A DNA stretch of 64,000 nt from Lamellibrachia columna (lineage: Eukaryota; Annelida; Polychaeta; Sabellida; Siboglinidae), in NCBI GenBank assembly GCA_963662155.1, contig OY759265.1:41785162-41849161 (forward strand). Reading direction: 5' to 3'. Shown here in pieces: positions 1 through 11,403 of the stretch; position 1 is the stretch's first letter, and each line of letters opens with the position of its first letter. The notes beneath the pieces are model-generated. The model made no database searches, was not told the origin of the DNA, and saw only the letters and a list, made by a program, of their open reading frames with translations. A program made the translations under genes and the position numbers.

Positions 1-590
1 TCACCATCTACTAATACTCTCTGTCTTCTGTGTGTAAATCACTCTTCCATCTAGTTGATTATATCATTACCTACGCCATGGGCTTTTAGTTTAAGTAAAA
101 CTCTTTGATGTGGCACTTTATCGAAAGCTTTCTGAAAATCTAAGTAGACAACATCCACAGGTGACCCGTCGTCTACCCACTTTGTAATTTCTTCAAAAAA
201 ATACAAGAGATTGCTTAGACATGACCTAGCTTTTAGGAACCTATGTTGATATGTATTTATTAATTTATGTTTTACAAGGAATTCCACCATGTGGTCTCTA
301 ATTAATGTTTCGAGTAATGTGCATACAACTGATGTTAAAGTCACTGGTCTGTAATTTTCTGACTTGTTCCTCGATCGTTTCTTAAATAGCGGCGTAATGT
401 TTGCTTATTTCCATTCTGAAGGAACTATTCCTTCTTCTAGTGACAAGTTAAACAATTTTGCAAGTGGTGTACTAATTTGCTCTACAATTTCCTTATGCAG
501 TTTTGGTGGTATCCCATCAACTCCAGGTGATTTATTATCTATCATCTTCTTAATTTTATCTGCTATAATTTCAGGAGTTTGCCTTAAATG
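1..590 (-). pseudogene. CR1-type LINE (family A), RT N-terminal half, running off the left edge
   Basis: The minus strand encodes the finger and palm start of a non-LTR reverse transcriptase: a KSPGVDGIPPK block near 520, SEWKEANITPLFKK near 400, then YLDFQKAFDKVPH near 110-150. It closely matches the same part of the copies at 29.2-29.9 kb, so it belongs to the same family. The frame breaks near 350-400. The catalytic FADD region would lie left of base 1 and is not in the window. The right border near 590, after a PEIIADKIKK-like stretch, is abrupt and is followed by an unrelated RT piece in the opposite orientation. Family assignment is by motif and by comparison inside the window. Confidence 0.85.
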
Positions 591-624
591 ATCTGATTTA
601 TCGCCCTCAGACTCGCACACAGAC

Positions 625-835
625 TTGGTGTCACAGGCGCTGCGCTTGAGTGCTTCCGGTCGCCAACAGCTCGTTCGTATTGGAATTGACGAATCTTCCC
701 CAACGCCTGTGCTGTTTGGTGTACCACAAGACTCTGTACTCGGGCCGTTGCTGTTTACTGCATACATTACACCACTCGGATATATCATCAGGAATTTTGG
801 CTTGGACCACCTATAGAGTATATATAGCTGGCTGA
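625..835 (+). pseudogene. RT fragment of a second LINE family ([13 protein letters not shown] block)
   Basis: A short open stretch reads [21 protein letters not shown], the conserved RT block with G to D in the usual GVPQGS. The residues after it ([10 protein letters not shown]) are of the kind found just before the catalytic YADD in L2/CR1-like elements, but the frame shifts before the catalytic aspartates. It abuts the family A fragment on its left in the opposite orientation, so two LINE remnants meet near 600. Only about 70 residues survive, so the clade is uncertain. Confidence 0.6.
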
Positions 836-1299
836 CGGCGTCAACGGAACAGCGTTTTGTTTCCAACAGCAGACATGATAGTGTCACCACATATGTTAAA
901 TTGACAGATTTTGTAGATCGAATTGTTTTACTATTCCTAGTAGTCGTCATCACACTCAAGTTGTTACTTTCCACATTGCCTACCTTTCAACGTTGTCGAA
1001 ATGGGAAGACAGGTACTACATAGGTCTGTACTTATTCGACGACCATGTGTTTACTCCGAGCTCCTTGACAACTGGTGGCGAAGTGTTTGTAATTGACACT
1101 GTGGATGACTCGTGTGCAGCGATGCGTGGCCATGCATGAAGTCGCTTGAAAAGACAGAGCGCTGGCAACTGTGTGACGGCTTCGATAATTATCCGTAATA
1201 CGGACGCGGCTGAAGATATAAATACACATGGATGTAGTAATACAACAGACGGACGCTCGTGTGTAAATCGTACACGAGGCTGCATGTGTCATGTCTCTC
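836..1299. other. No gene seen; spacer between LINE remnants
   Basis: Short open frames occur on both strands but none shows a recognisable domain, splice structure or repeat relationship inside the window. I see nothing to annotate. Confidence 0.5.
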
Positions 1300-3222
1300 A
1301 AGTCTCAAGTGGTTTACTCCAAACAGCCCAAATTTGGGCTAACGCAGGAGTTTGTGGTGGACTGTGCGCATGCGCTGTGGGTGGTACATTCGACTAAAAG
1401 ACTAGTATCATTAATGTTGCTGAAATGGTTTTTATCTGATGGTTTTATTTATTTTATGTATAGGATGTTAAACGAAATTTTTTAATAGGTTGGTTATGTG
1501 TATGGTATAATGCACCTGGGGGCTATGTATTGTCCACGGGTTCGAGAGCGGGTTAGTAGGCCTGGGGGGTGATTTCAATAATGTTGTTTAGAATTTTGTA
1601 GAAGGTTGTGGCTTGTTTAATAATGCGTCTTCGTTCGAGGGTTGGCCATCCAAGGGCAGTAATTAGATCTGCTGGATTTGTGTTCCGTCTGTAATCATTT
1701 TTAACAAATCTGGCAGCAGAGTGTTGCACTCTTTCAAGGCTTTTAATTTGTGAAAAGGTGTGGGGATTCCATATGGGTGAAGAGTACTCGAGTTTTGGCC
1801 GGATTAGCATGTTGTAGGCTGTTTGTTTAACTTCGGGTTTACATGGGCCAAGAGTTCGTTTAATCATGCCTAAACATTTCGAAGATTTTGAAGTTATGTC
1901 AGTGACGTGATTTGTCCAGGTTAATTTGGAATCCAATTTTACTCCGAGATATGAGTGGCTGGATACAGTGGATAATGGCTGGCCAAAAAGCGAGTACTTG
2001 TGTGTGCTGGGTTTAGTTTTGTTTGTTATTGGAAGGTGGACACATTTAGGTACATTAAATTCCATTTGCCATTTGTCTGACCATGTTTGGAGTTGGCTTA
2101 GGTCAGTTTGGAGAATTTCGTGGTCGGTTTTGGAAGAAATTTTACGATATATAATACTATCATCTGCAAAAAGGCGTATAGAAGATTTGATGTTCCCATT
2201 TATGTCATTTATGTAGAGTAAGAAGAGGACAGGTCCTAGAACTGAACCCTGTGGGACACCAGATGTTACATCTGTGATGTCCGACAGGGCACCGTTAACT
2301 GAGACTCTCTGTTTGCGGTTGGATAGAAAAGATTTGATCCAATTTTGAGTGTTTCCAGTGATTCCGTAGGAGGTCAATTTTGATAGAAGGCGTAGGTGAG
2401 GCACTTTGTCGAAGGCTTTGGCAAAGTCAAGCAGGATTGCATCAATTTGGGTCTTGTTGTCCATAGCAGTCATCCAGTCGTGGACTGTCTCAATGAGTTG
2501 AGATTCACAAGATAGTCCCGACTGGAATCCGTGTTGGAAGTGGGGAATGATGTTATGCTTGTGCAGGTGTTTCCACATGTTGCTTAGGATGATATGTTCC
2601 ATTACTTTACAGAGGATGCAGGTTAGTGATATGGGTCTGTAGTTAGCCGGGTCAGATTTGTGGCTCTTTTTGTGTATAGGAGTTACTAATGCTTGTTGCC
2701 AGTCGTTAGGAAGTTTACCTGTGTTGTATGACTGTTGGAAAATTTGGGTGATGATGCTAGCTATCTGCTTTGCAGTTTCTTTAAGGACTCTGGCTGGGAG
2801 TTCATCTGGGCCTGTAGCTTTGTTCTGGTTTAGATTTTCCAGCTGCTTTATTACGCCATCTATGCCAATTTCGAGAAGGGGGATGTTGGGGTAAGTAGAG
2901 GGGGCTATTTGGGGGATGGGGTGCTTTTCTTGGGTAAATACAGAGCTAAATTGGTTGTTTAGGGCATTTGCTTTATCTCGATCATTAATTATTGGTTGGT
3001 CGTTTACTCGAAGTGTGGGAATGCCAATGTTTTCTCGTTTATTTGCCTTAATAAATGACCAGAATCGTTTTGGATTAGTTTTCAGGCTGTTTCCAATGTG
3101 GTTGTTAACATAGTCTTTGTAGGATTTTGCTAATGCTTTAGTAGCTTGCTTTCGGAGTTCCTTAAATTTTTCACAGTCAATGTTCAGTCCAGTTTGCTTT
3201 GCCTTTTTGTGGCTTTTGTTTC
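1300..3222 (-). mobile_element. 5'-truncated non-LTR retrotransposon, LINE-A, with 3' tail
   Basis: The element reads on the minus strand from a junction with a minisatellite near 3222 to a 3' tail near 1300. The 3' UTR (about 1552 to 1300) matches that of the second copy at 43.7-44.2 kb, including the stretch about free passage from the stop codon through a CCACAAACTCCTG segment to a 16-bp perfect palindrome AGCCCAAATTTGGGCT and a GTTTGGAGTA motif. The endonuclease region is missing, as expected from incomplete target-primed reverse transcription. No target-site duplication was identified because the 5' end runs into a tandem repeat. Confidence 0.85.
1553..3222 (-). CDS. Non-LTR reverse transcriptase, LINE-A, intact frame, 5' partial
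   Basis: The RT frame is open without a stop from the minisatellite junction near 3222 to the TAA/TAG-class stop at 1553, about 555 codons. The first usable ATG is only at 2602, but coding similarity clearly extends upstream (IDCEKFKELRKQ near 3181, ATGPDELPARVLKE near 2830, KKSHKSDPANYRPISLT near 2650), so the ATG is not the true start. RT landmarks follow in order: LDFAKAFDKVPH, SGVPQGSVLGPVLFLLYIND, LFADD (catalytic aspartates near 2165), and a C-terminal SLERVQHSAARFV block. The endonuclease is absent, so the copy could not move by itself. The lack of stops over 1.6 kb suggests recent insertion. Clade is Jockey-superfamily-like by motif order, not tested by phylogeny. Confidence 0.88.
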
Positions 3223-3510
3223 GTCTGCCTGTGTCGTGTCCATCCCTAGTTCACGGCTGCCCGTGTCGTGACCCTCCCTAGCCCACGGCTGCCAGTGTCG
3301 TATCCCTACCTAGCACACGGCTGCCCGTGTCGTGCCATACATTAGCATACGGCTGCCTGTGCCCCTCACTAGCACACGGCTGCTTTGTCCCTTACTGGCA
3401 CACGGTTGCCTGTGTCTTTCACGAACACACAGCTGCCTGTGTCTTGTCCTTCCCTACTACACGAGTTCCCGTGTCGTCGTGCCCCTCCCTAGTACACGGC
3501 TGACTTCAGA
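3222..3510. repeat. Degenerate minisatellite, about 33-36-bp unit (CACGGCTGCCCGTGTCG)
   Basis: The motif cacggctgcc(c/t)gtgtcg, followed by a short pyrimidine-rich spacer of the type tgcccctccctagca, recurs eight or nine times. Units drift in spacer length and lose similarity rightward. It is more GC-rich than its surroundings and begins exactly where the LINE-A reading frame ends, so it may be the insertion target or a 5' junction product. Confidence 0.85.
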
Positions 3511-4135
3511 CAGCATACTTACTCGTTTCACTCACGGTGCCGGCAAACAACAAGGCAGGGAACAATGAGCGCCATTCATTTCACTTACGGTGCCGTTAGG
3601 CAAACAAGTCATAGAGCGTAATTCATTCCTATATTCAGCCATTCTTTGTATCCTTTTCTAGCATTTATGTCTTTATTTTCTGGGTGTGTTCGTCACTTGT
3701 GATAGTTCGTTGCTTTTTCCAGAATGCTAGCATTGACCTTGGCCAATCATTTAAATACCCCATATATCAAGGTCGTCGCGACAACTTATTACGATACCGC
3801 ACCTGACAAAGGAGTGCTTTAGACCAGTGGATATAAGGAGTGGCTAAGAACGAGGATGTCGATTCTTGTCATTGGGTTGACCCAATTTAACTGTAACAGA
3901 GTTACGCGGTATCTGTCTATGACATACACGTAACTCACGTGTTACCTCAATATGGGTTGTTTGCCACAAGAAACCTAGCCAATGTGGCGAAATATTTAAA
4001 CAGAGTAGCGTAAATGTACAAAATAAACATATTTAAGGAGATAAATATAACGAGGTTTAACAACGGAGAAAAGCTACTGATGCACCTGCGTGAGGAGCAG
4101 TTACGTCCACGTTTAGATTATTGCATATCAGCATG
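3511..4135. other. No gene seen
   Basis: No convincing frame, splice pair or internal repeat was found. A few short direct repeats of the preceding minisatellite fade out by about 3520. Confidence 0.45.
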
Positions 4136-4139
4136 AAAC

Positions 4140-4560
4140 CTTACAATTAAAATACAACACAATACAATACAATATAAAATACTTATATTGCGCTAATATC
4201 CTCGGGAAACCCAAGCTCAGCAGTGCACCAAAACAGAAGGGGTTAAGCAGTTCTTAACCGATAAGCAGTTCCAGTTGTGAACATTTGGATTGATACGCTG
4301 GGGAGCTATGGAGGATAAGCAAGTTTAAACAGGTGGGTTTTTTAGTTTACGGCAAAATGTTATATTTCCTACAAACTTAACACTAACAGGGAGTGAGTTC
4401 CACAGAGTCGGTGCAGCAACTGAAAAAGCTATATTTCCGACATTTGTCTTAACACTGGGAACAAAAAGTAGATTGGAATTAGATGACCGAAGTTGTCTAG
4501 GCTGTCTTGCAGGAGTGAGCATTGATAGTAAATATGCTGGTTGCTTACAATCACGTAATC
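4140..4560 (-). pseudogene. LINE RT C-terminal remnant plus 3' UTR
   Basis: The minus strand near 4522-4330 encodes LLFVPSVKTNVGNIAF followed by APTLWNSLPVSVK and a lysine-rich end. The RSS..LLFVP...AF..AAPTLWNSLP pattern is the standard C-terminus of L2/CR1-like LINE ORF2 proteins. About 200 bases of AT-rich 3' UTR (4140-4325) follow. All RT catalytic parts are missing. The family differs from LINE-A and from the CR1 families elsewhere in the window. Confidence 0.75.
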
Positions 4561-5255
4561 TGCGTTGAGGATCAGTGGAATGTGAAGATTGAATGATATC
4601 TCGTTAACACCTACAATGCGGGCGAAACAATGTTGGCAATCTTGACAAATATGTTCGACTTTGAGAGTCTAGCAAAAAATCTATAGAATTCTATAAAAAC
4701 TCTATATAAATCTATATATACCTATATCACTATATATATATTATATAATATTCATTCGATTATTCATATAAGTAACTAATTTTCAAAATATTTTCACGAC
4801 CATCGATTGCTGAACACATTCTGTGTGGCACGGTTGTGTCATAATTACGTAACAATGCCCAGTGGTGGAAATACCGGTCTTCGTGGTGACAGATATGGGA
4901 AACTAGTATCGACTGTAACAAAACCAACCAACCGCCGTGTTATAATCAACTTAGTCGTTTCTTTTGTTATTTCAATTCGGCCCACTTTTGCATAGTCCGA
5001 TAACGTATGATACAAAATAGATTTACTCTACTGCAACACAGAGTAATCACAATGATTGTACAAAATTAAGTTTTCCTTAGACCATAAGAAAAAGAACTGT
5101 CTTGGCATACGAAATAGTGATGCCATCTAGCGGCAAAAGAATTGCGCCATCTGCAGAACGATTTTAAGAACATTCTTTTCTCACATAAACTTCAAGTTTG
5201 TTCAAAGCACGTGTTTTGAAAAGTCTTCATGTCGTTTTTTTACTAATATCTAATT
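4561..5255. other. No gene seen
   Basis: AT-rich with a TATA-type simple stretch at about 4690-4750. No supported coding or RNA feature. Confidence 0.45.
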
Positions 5256-5261
5256 TTGTGA

Positions 5262-5640
5262 ATCATCATCATCATCATCTCAATCCTTTTCGTGCCTCAA
5301 ATTGCACATAATTCCTCCACAAGAGAGCGCCACTGCTGTCGGCTTCATGCCTGTCTGGTGACGGTTTCCCAGGTCAGTCACTGTTCTTCGCCAAGTGTCA
5401 TTGGGACGACCTCTTTTCCTCTTTCCATCCGGTGTCCAGCGTAAGGCTCTCTGTTCTTCAGCATGGCAAAAGATTGGTTGGCTTTGGTGATTCTGGAGTT
5501 GACCTCTCTCTCTCTCTCGGAGTCTCCATGTGTTGCTACCGTGCTGCCCAGGTATGTGAACTCGTTCATCTGTGTCACTGTTGTTTATGGTGACTGGGTC
5601 GTTCGACTTGCGATTCATTTTGACAAGTTTTGTTTTTAGT
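5262..5640 (-). pseudogene. RTE-type LINE 3' end with internal deletion and (GAT)n tail
   Basis: On the minus strand an upstream part reads MNEFTYLGSTVATHGDSE, a pattern typical of the post-RT region of RTE-like LINEs, and a downstream part reads LRWTPDGKRKRGRPNDTWRR, the usual last conserved block of such ORFs. The roughly 100 residues that normally lie between them are deleted, and the two parts are in different frames. The element ends at 5262-5279 in a (GAT)n run (ATC repeats on the plus strand), a typical 3' microsatellite tail of this group. Confidence 0.8.
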
Positions 5641-5719
5641 GAATGTGGTGTCTTAAATGTTCCAACGTGATAAAATCAACTAAAGTGAAACACGAGCTTT
5701 GAATTCATGCCCCGGACCC

Positions 5720-5720
5720 G

Positions 5721-5752
<32 letters not shown>
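5720..5752. repeat. (GTGC)n microsatellite
   Basis: About eight perfect tandem GTGC/TGCG tetranucleotides are visible between two oppositely oriented LINE remnants. Confidence 0.95.
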
Positions 5753-5774
5753 TTTGGAGTTATGGGGTGGATGG

Positions 5775-6420
5775 ACGTAGCCAACAAAGGTGGCTACAGT
5801 TGAGGGAGAGATGTCAGATGAGTTTGGGACAGGAGTAGTGCCTTGAGCCCCTGTTGTTAATTCTGTTGATGAACCCGATCAGCAGAAAGGTGTCAGAACA
5901 GCAAGCACATGTTGAGGGAGGTATTGTATACGGACGACCTGACAATGATGGCAGAAAACGCGGACGAATATGCAGAATACATTACAAGAAATGGTTTAAC
6001 ATTTTCAGAAAGCACGCCATCCAAATAGACCTAGAGAAGACCGGGGATGGGCGGGGCATCATGCCGTGAACATACATATTATTTATCGACGGAAAGATGA
6101 TTACACAAGTTTACCGTTTTGTATACTTGGGGAACACTGTGTAAGGACGGAGAAAGTAGCAGAGAGATGCATTGGGCGGTGTTAACAACATCAGTGGCAT
6201 TGAAGATGGACGTGGGTGTTATGCGGGACAAACCATTGAAGGAACTGCTAAAGTGTTAGAGGCCTGTGTACAGTGTGGTATCAACCAATGGCCCGACGCC
6301 CCCCCTCTAAATACACCATTCGAAGAGTGAGAGAGATGGGTGCAAGTGGTCGAGAGGGTGGGGAAGAAAAAGACCGAATGGATTAAAAGGGAATAAACAA
6401 CGATTTTCATTGGTTGACTG
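5775..6420 (+). pseudogene. RTE/L2-like RT fragment with YTDD active-site remnant
   Basis: In one plus frame near 5907-6000 the sequence reads HMLREVLYTDDLTMMAENADEY, matching an RT motif block in which YADD has become YTDD. Farther on, another frame gives YLGNTVCKDG near 6125 and a stretch equivalent to the region after the palm domain. Several frameshifts and stops separate the pieces. The terminal KRKRGRP block is not present. It may once have formed an inverted pair with the remnant at 5262-5640, but the parts do not overlap enough to decide. Confidence 0.65.
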
Positions 6421-6791
6421 AACGACTGTTTTACTGAAACTGCAACACTAATATCTCAGGTTGTTAAAAATACCATCGATACAAAACGTGGTACTATTGT
6501 GATCTTTGTAATAATTGTCTTATGTATGGCAATAAAAACATTCCAATAAATCTGCACATCTGAAGGTCAAATGTAACGTTTTCGTTGGTTGATTGATGAG
6601 CCAAATTCCCCTTTTATACAATGTACAACGGTGATGATAATACAGCAAGTGTAAGATTGTTAATTGTTAGAAAATCGTTGTACATTCCTTTTAGAATTCC
6701 ATCCTCATTTAAGCCATCGCGAATTAGGTTTGTTGATGTTCAAATATGAAGTGCATCAACTGTCGGCTTAATAAAAGGGTGTGGTAGTTTT

Positions 6792-7247
6792 GGGCACGGA
6801 CCACAGTCACTTTCCCCATAGACGACCATTATAACGTTCTTGCGCCTACATTGAAAATTTATCCTACAATTTTTTTTTTAATTCACAGAAAATTACAAAC
6901 CCACTAAGACACCTGGTGTGTGAAATTCGTGAAAATGACATACCTCCTTTTCGCACAAATTGCTTCAACGCATGACGCCCCTGCATTTCTGCCATGAAAT
7001 TCCCCGGTTTCCAAAATATGAGTACATCCTGCCTAACAGCCACTGTGTCCTTACGCAACTGGTATACCTACTGACAAATGGCATAATTTCAAAGCTTAGA
7101 TGCTACTGTGCACAAAAACATCTCTTCAACTCACTCATCCACACAATTTCTGCTCTCACAAATAAACCCTATCTGCACAATTCATTTTTTCCTTGGGATT
7201 CTTTATGTAATGTAATGGCGGATGGATTCTGACTGTGGTCCGTGCCC
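6792..7247. mobile_element. 456-bp MITE with perfect 17-bp terminal inverted repeats
   Basis: The left end GGGCACGGACCACAGTC (6792-6808) is the exact reverse complement of the right end at 7231-7247. The interior is AT-rich with no coding capacity. Both flanks carry a run of T (TTTT before, TTTT after), which may be the target duplication. The superfamily is unknown; terminal GGG...CCC is compatible with several cut-and-paste groups. Confidence 0.75.
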
Positions 7248-7559
7248 TTTTGTTAAAATCGTCGAAAGAATTTACTTTGATCGTTATATCGGGTAACTTG
7301 CGAAAGTATGACTAGCCTGACCATTGTTGCCCTTGTGTGGAATTTCGTACGGATCTGGTCTTAATTAAACAATTTAATAGTTTGTCCAATGATTACATCA
7401 AAACCAAATAACACATTTGCACAGACGAGCTAGCATGTCGTAGTGGATAAGTAAGTTTGATTTTTTTGCGAAATGATTCTAAAATTAGACGATCCAAAAC
7501 ATTTAACTGAGAAAGAACCATTAAGTGACAAGGCGTAGCCGTAGGGCTAGCCTCTTGTT
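7248..7559. other. No gene seen
   Basis: Nothing beyond low-complexity AT-rich sequence is supported here. Confidence 0.4.
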
Positions 7560-8030
7560 TACCAGGGTTCAGCCTACTGTTGTGTTTCCCATTGGCGACC
7601 ACGTTAACGTTTTGCATGATTATAAGAAAACGGGACCATAAAAAATTCTGAAACTTCTTACCTGCCGTCTCATCTCACTGACATGCTGATCGAGTTTAGC
7701 CAGTCTCGTACTCCTAACTCATTTAACATGCATGAACGTGCCATACACGTAACTTTTTACCAATTTCTGCCTGAATTACTACGCACACGTTCCTTAAAAT
7801 TGTGGCGGAAAAACTGCCAAAATTCCTTCCGCCTATTAAAATCATCTAAAAATCCACAGTTACACTGTCAAGAAGTTCTACCAGCAAACTTGCCAATGTG
7901 CCTGGCTCAAATGCAGTTATGTCAGTGAATGATTTTTTTAAAACTTACACATCTAAAATTGCTGTGCCCTACATTCGTCTAACTGGGGCACGATCCCATA
8001 TGCCATACTGTGGCATAATTAAGAACTATA
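7560..8030 (+). repeat. Dispersed repeat R3, copy 1
   Basis: About 450 bases beginning gttcagcctactgtt and including cacgattataagaaaac-like sequence are shared with copies at 35648-36100 and 36440-36940, all on the same strand. The copies share a partly open frame (GDHVNVLHDYKKTGPSKIL in copy 2) but stops fall in different places, so the coding origin is unproven. Similarity in copy 1 begins inside tgttt-cccattgg near 7575 and fades near 8010 after a catatgccata segment. Confidence 0.75.
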
Positions 8031-8294
8031 TTGTCATCATCATATACCAAATCATATACTGCTATAGACCCCTGGGGAGTAAGCTACTACATCACTGTCG
8101 TCCACACAGCATGCTCGGCGCCTCTAACCCGCCCGATCGGGAAGCAGCTCCGGCCGCGGGAGCTAGAATCAGTGGGTTAGAGACGGAGAGGGAGAGGGAG
8201 ACCACCACTCTTTGAGTCCACGAAAGATTACACATTTACCCCTTGTATGGGATGTTTTACTTCCCCTGGCATAGACACCAGGTAGAAGGGACCA
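8031..8294. other. GC-rich unique segment, no gene seen
   Basis: Contains a (TCA)n stub at 8034-8046 and a GC-rich patch around 8110-8205. I see no supported gene. Confidence 0.4.
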
Positions 8295-9850
8295 CCCAGC
8301 AAACACATAACATTTTTATAACATTTGATAAAGGTTATATACATGTTATAACGAAAACATTTTTCAATAACATTTCGTAAATGTAAATAAAATGTTATGT
8401 AAAATTTCAGAAACATCATACAGATGTTTTTAAGATAACGTAATTTTACATTTTTCAGTGATGTTTTTAAAACATTATTAAAACATTCCCAGCAAACACA
8501 ATAATGTTTTAAAAACATCAGAAAAATGTTTCCTCAAATGTCATAATAATGTTTTTTTTAATGTTATAATGATATCAAAATGTGCCATCTTGGAAACATT
8601 TGAAAAACATTTTTGAACAATGTTTTATTAAAACATATATATAACATCATGAAAACATGTTTGACAAAGGAACATAAACATCACAAAAATTTTATTTTAA
8701 TGTTTTATTAAAACATTTCACTTTGAAAGGTATCAGAAAAGCTTTGATTTTATGGCTGAGCCCAGCAAACACAATACTGTTTTAAAAACATCAGAAAAAT
8801 GTTTTCTAAAATGTCATAACAATTTTTTTTAAATGTTATAATGATATCAAAATGTGCCATCTTGGAAACATTTGAAAAACATTTTTGAACAATGTTTTAT
8901 TAAAACATATATATAACATCATAAAAACATATTTGACAAAGGAACATAAACATCACAAAAATGTTATTTTAATGTTTTATTAAAACATTTCACTTTGAAA
9001 GGTATCAGAAAAGCTTTGATTTTATGGCTGAGCCCAGCAAACACAATACTGTTTTAAAAACATCAGAAAAATGTTTTCTAAAATGTCATAAAAATTTTTT
9101 TTTAATGTTATAATGATATCAAAATGTGCCATCTTGGAAACATTTGAAAAACATTGTTGAACAATGTTTTATTAAAACATATATATAACATCATAAAAAC
9201 ATGTTTGACAAAGGAACATAAACATCACAAAAATTTTATTTTAATGTTTTATTAAAACATTTCACTTTGAAAGGTATCAGAAAAGCTTTGATTTTATGGC
9301 TGAACCCAGCAAACACAATACTGTTTAAAAAACATAAGAAAAATGTTTTCTAAAATGTCATAAAAATGTTTTTGTATATGCTATAATGATATCAAAATGT
9401 CCCATCTTGGAAACATTTGAAAAACATTGTTGAACAATGTTTTATTAAAACATATATATAACATCATAAAACATTTTTGACAAAGGAACATGACATCACA
9501 AATATGTTATTTTAATGTTTTATTAAAACATTTCACTTTGAAAGGTATCAGAAAAGCTTCGATTTTATGGCTGAGCCCAGCAAACACAATACTGTTTTTA
9601 AAACATCAGATTTTTTTTTCTAAAATGTTTTTTTTTACTGTTATAATGATATCAAAATGTTCCATCTTGGAAACATTTGAAAAACATTGTTGAACAATGT
9701 TTTATTAAAACATATATATATACCATCATAAAAACACTTTTGACAAAGGAAGATAAACATCACAATAATGTTATTTTAATGTTTTTTATTACAACATTTC
9801 ACTTTGAAAATAAGGTATCAGAAAAGGTTTGATTTTATGGCTGTGCACAA
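8295..9850 (+). repeat. AT-rich satellite, about 272-bp unit, starting CCCAGCAAACACA
   Basis: The array starts with CCCAGCAAACACA at 8295 and the same start recurs near 8488, 8761, 9033, 9306 and 9577, giving a period close to 272 bp after the first short unit. Each unit is built from shorter AAAACATnnnTGTTTT blocks, an ATATATAACATCAT segment and an end piece TTTGATTTTATGGCTGAG. Units differ by few bases, indicating recent amplification. A related array in the opposite orientation lies at 20887-21563 and ends in the reverse complement TGTGTTTGCTGGG. Confidence 0.92.
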
Positions 9851-9954
9851 CTTGTGGCTGATTCTAGCCTTACGAAGCAGGGCAATCAAACCAAGAAGGC
9901 CACATATTTGGAGAGGCCAATCCACAAGCTGACGTTGTTGGTGGAAAACGGAGC

Positions 9955-10000
9955 AGATGTAGACTCCAAATAGTTGTACTCTGCCTTACGTAGACTCCAA
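9955..10000 (+). repeat. 30-bp tandem repeat, left part
   Basis: One and a half copies of the unit (atagactccaaatagttgta then ctctgcctac) end at exactly the point where the TTCCCAGCCAGCAC terminus starts. The rest of the array resumes at 17271. Confidence 0.9.
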
Positions 10001-10014
10001 TTCCCAGCCAGCAC

Positions 10015-10199
10015 GCCGTCATCGGCCCGAGGGCGGATATCAGCGGCTGGCAGGCGGCAGTGCTCGGCAGGCGATTGCCGATCACAGCCCGCTTCCCAGC
10101 CGCAGATGCGGCGCTAGCACTCGCGGGAGATGATTTATCAGTACTCGGACCGAGGGAGGCCCGAGCACTGATTTCTGACGCGCGCCGCATACCTATGAT
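10015..10199. other. GC-rich subterminal region of the 7.27-kb element
   Basis: Strikingly GC-rich relative to its surroundings, with repeated cggccgagg/cggctgg words resembling the inside of the right end at 16929-17257. No coding function is claimed for the open minus frame here. Confidence 0.55.
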
Positions 10200-10707
10200 T
10201 TATTACTTGTATTAAATTTCGCATGTGGTGTAGGGGAATGTTTCCCGCGCGATGACGCACCATGCTAGAAGCGAAATAAAATTAAGAGAAACTAAAATTC
10301 GTATGAACCGTGTTATTATTCTTACAAAAAATTAACAATTACGTTTGTAAGCTCCAGATGCTTACACTATTCACTGAACATTATTATTGTTAAAAATAAT
10401 CTTTACTGCGAGTCTACCCGGGCCCATGCCGTCATATTTGAAGTCCGCTGTTTTACCGTTATAATTTTATATGCGACTGACGCTCCGCGCCGCGCCGCAA
10501 GACAAGGTACGTGTTTACAAATTCCTTTGTGAATCTTTGGCTGTATTTTGTACTGTCCAATACATTGATTTTTAGCATTATGTAAATTATTTTTTTTCGC
10601 AAAGCATACGAAAGTAGAACTATGCACATCGTAATTTTAGGCGCCAAACTCAAACAGCAAAGCCAAAGGTAAAGGCCGTGAACTGACATACCCATGCCCA
10701 TGGACAT
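10200..10707. other. No gene seen
   Basis: Open frames on the minus strand (10403-10716) lack any recognisable domain and splice context. Confidence 0.4.
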
Positions 10708-11116
10708 ACTAGGCATAGCCAGAGCTAGTGTATACTTCTCCGGTAGTTCGATTCCGCATGCGCCAACTCTCTAGTTACATTTCCGGGTGAGAGGGCAAAC
10801 TTAAATCGCTGTTGACGATGCGATTATGTCTCATCCTATCGATATACAATAGGTTAGTAATAAAAAATATTCGAGAAATGTTTTGTGTATGTGTAGCAGA
10901 TTGGATGAAACCCAATCGACAGAGGTTTATGCAGATTGCCCTTTCACCCGGAAATGTAACTAGAGAGTTGGCGCATGCGGATTAGAACTACCAGGCGCTG
11001 GTGAAAGTTGTAGCTGCCCTCTACTTGGTGGCGCTGGACGTCAATTTACAAAATGGCTTCTCCATGTTAATTCGTAGAGTGACGCAGCTCGGTATACACT
11101 AGCTCTGGCATAGCCT
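10708..11116. mobile_element. Inverted-repeat (MITE-like) element with compound arms
   Basis: The left arm has CATAGCCAGAGCTAGTGTAT (10713 on) then gcatgcgccaactctctag and acatttccggg to about 10795. The right arm has the reverse complement: cccggaaatgtaactagaga from about 10946, then the CATAG..TATAC piece at about 11091-11114. The right arm also carries some 90 extra bases (about 10990-11090) between the two pieces. The centre is AT-rich and non-coding. I cannot assign a superfamily. Confidence 0.75.
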
Positions 11117-11403
11117 AGCCTTATCCTTAATTAGGTAAATAATAGGTTAAGTCTGAAGATTTATTTATACTGGCTCAGTATGTACTGTCTGTTTATGTTT
11201 ATTTCTTGCGAGTACTTTATAAGAACAGAAACACAATTATATACATGTATGCATGCATACATACATATAATTATACCTTACCTTATGATACCTTATGACG
11301 ATTCTGATCGCAGGATCCAGTTGATTCCTCCATGATCAGATCTTCAGAATCAAATATTTTTATATCATAATTTCTGGTTCCATTTGTTATTGTTTAAGGA
11401 GAT

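Noticed and set aside
1016..1400. Overlapping frames on both strands near 1.0-1.4 kb
   Set aside because: Partly LINE-A 3' UTR and partly unique DNA; no coding signal.
9870..10190. 106-codon minus-strand Ala/Ser-rich frame
   Set aside because: It lies over the GC-rich end of a mobile element and has no family resemblance.
10403..10716. Two overlapping minus-strand frames of 74-85 codons
   Set aside because: No domain, next to an inverted-repeat element; not supported as a gene.
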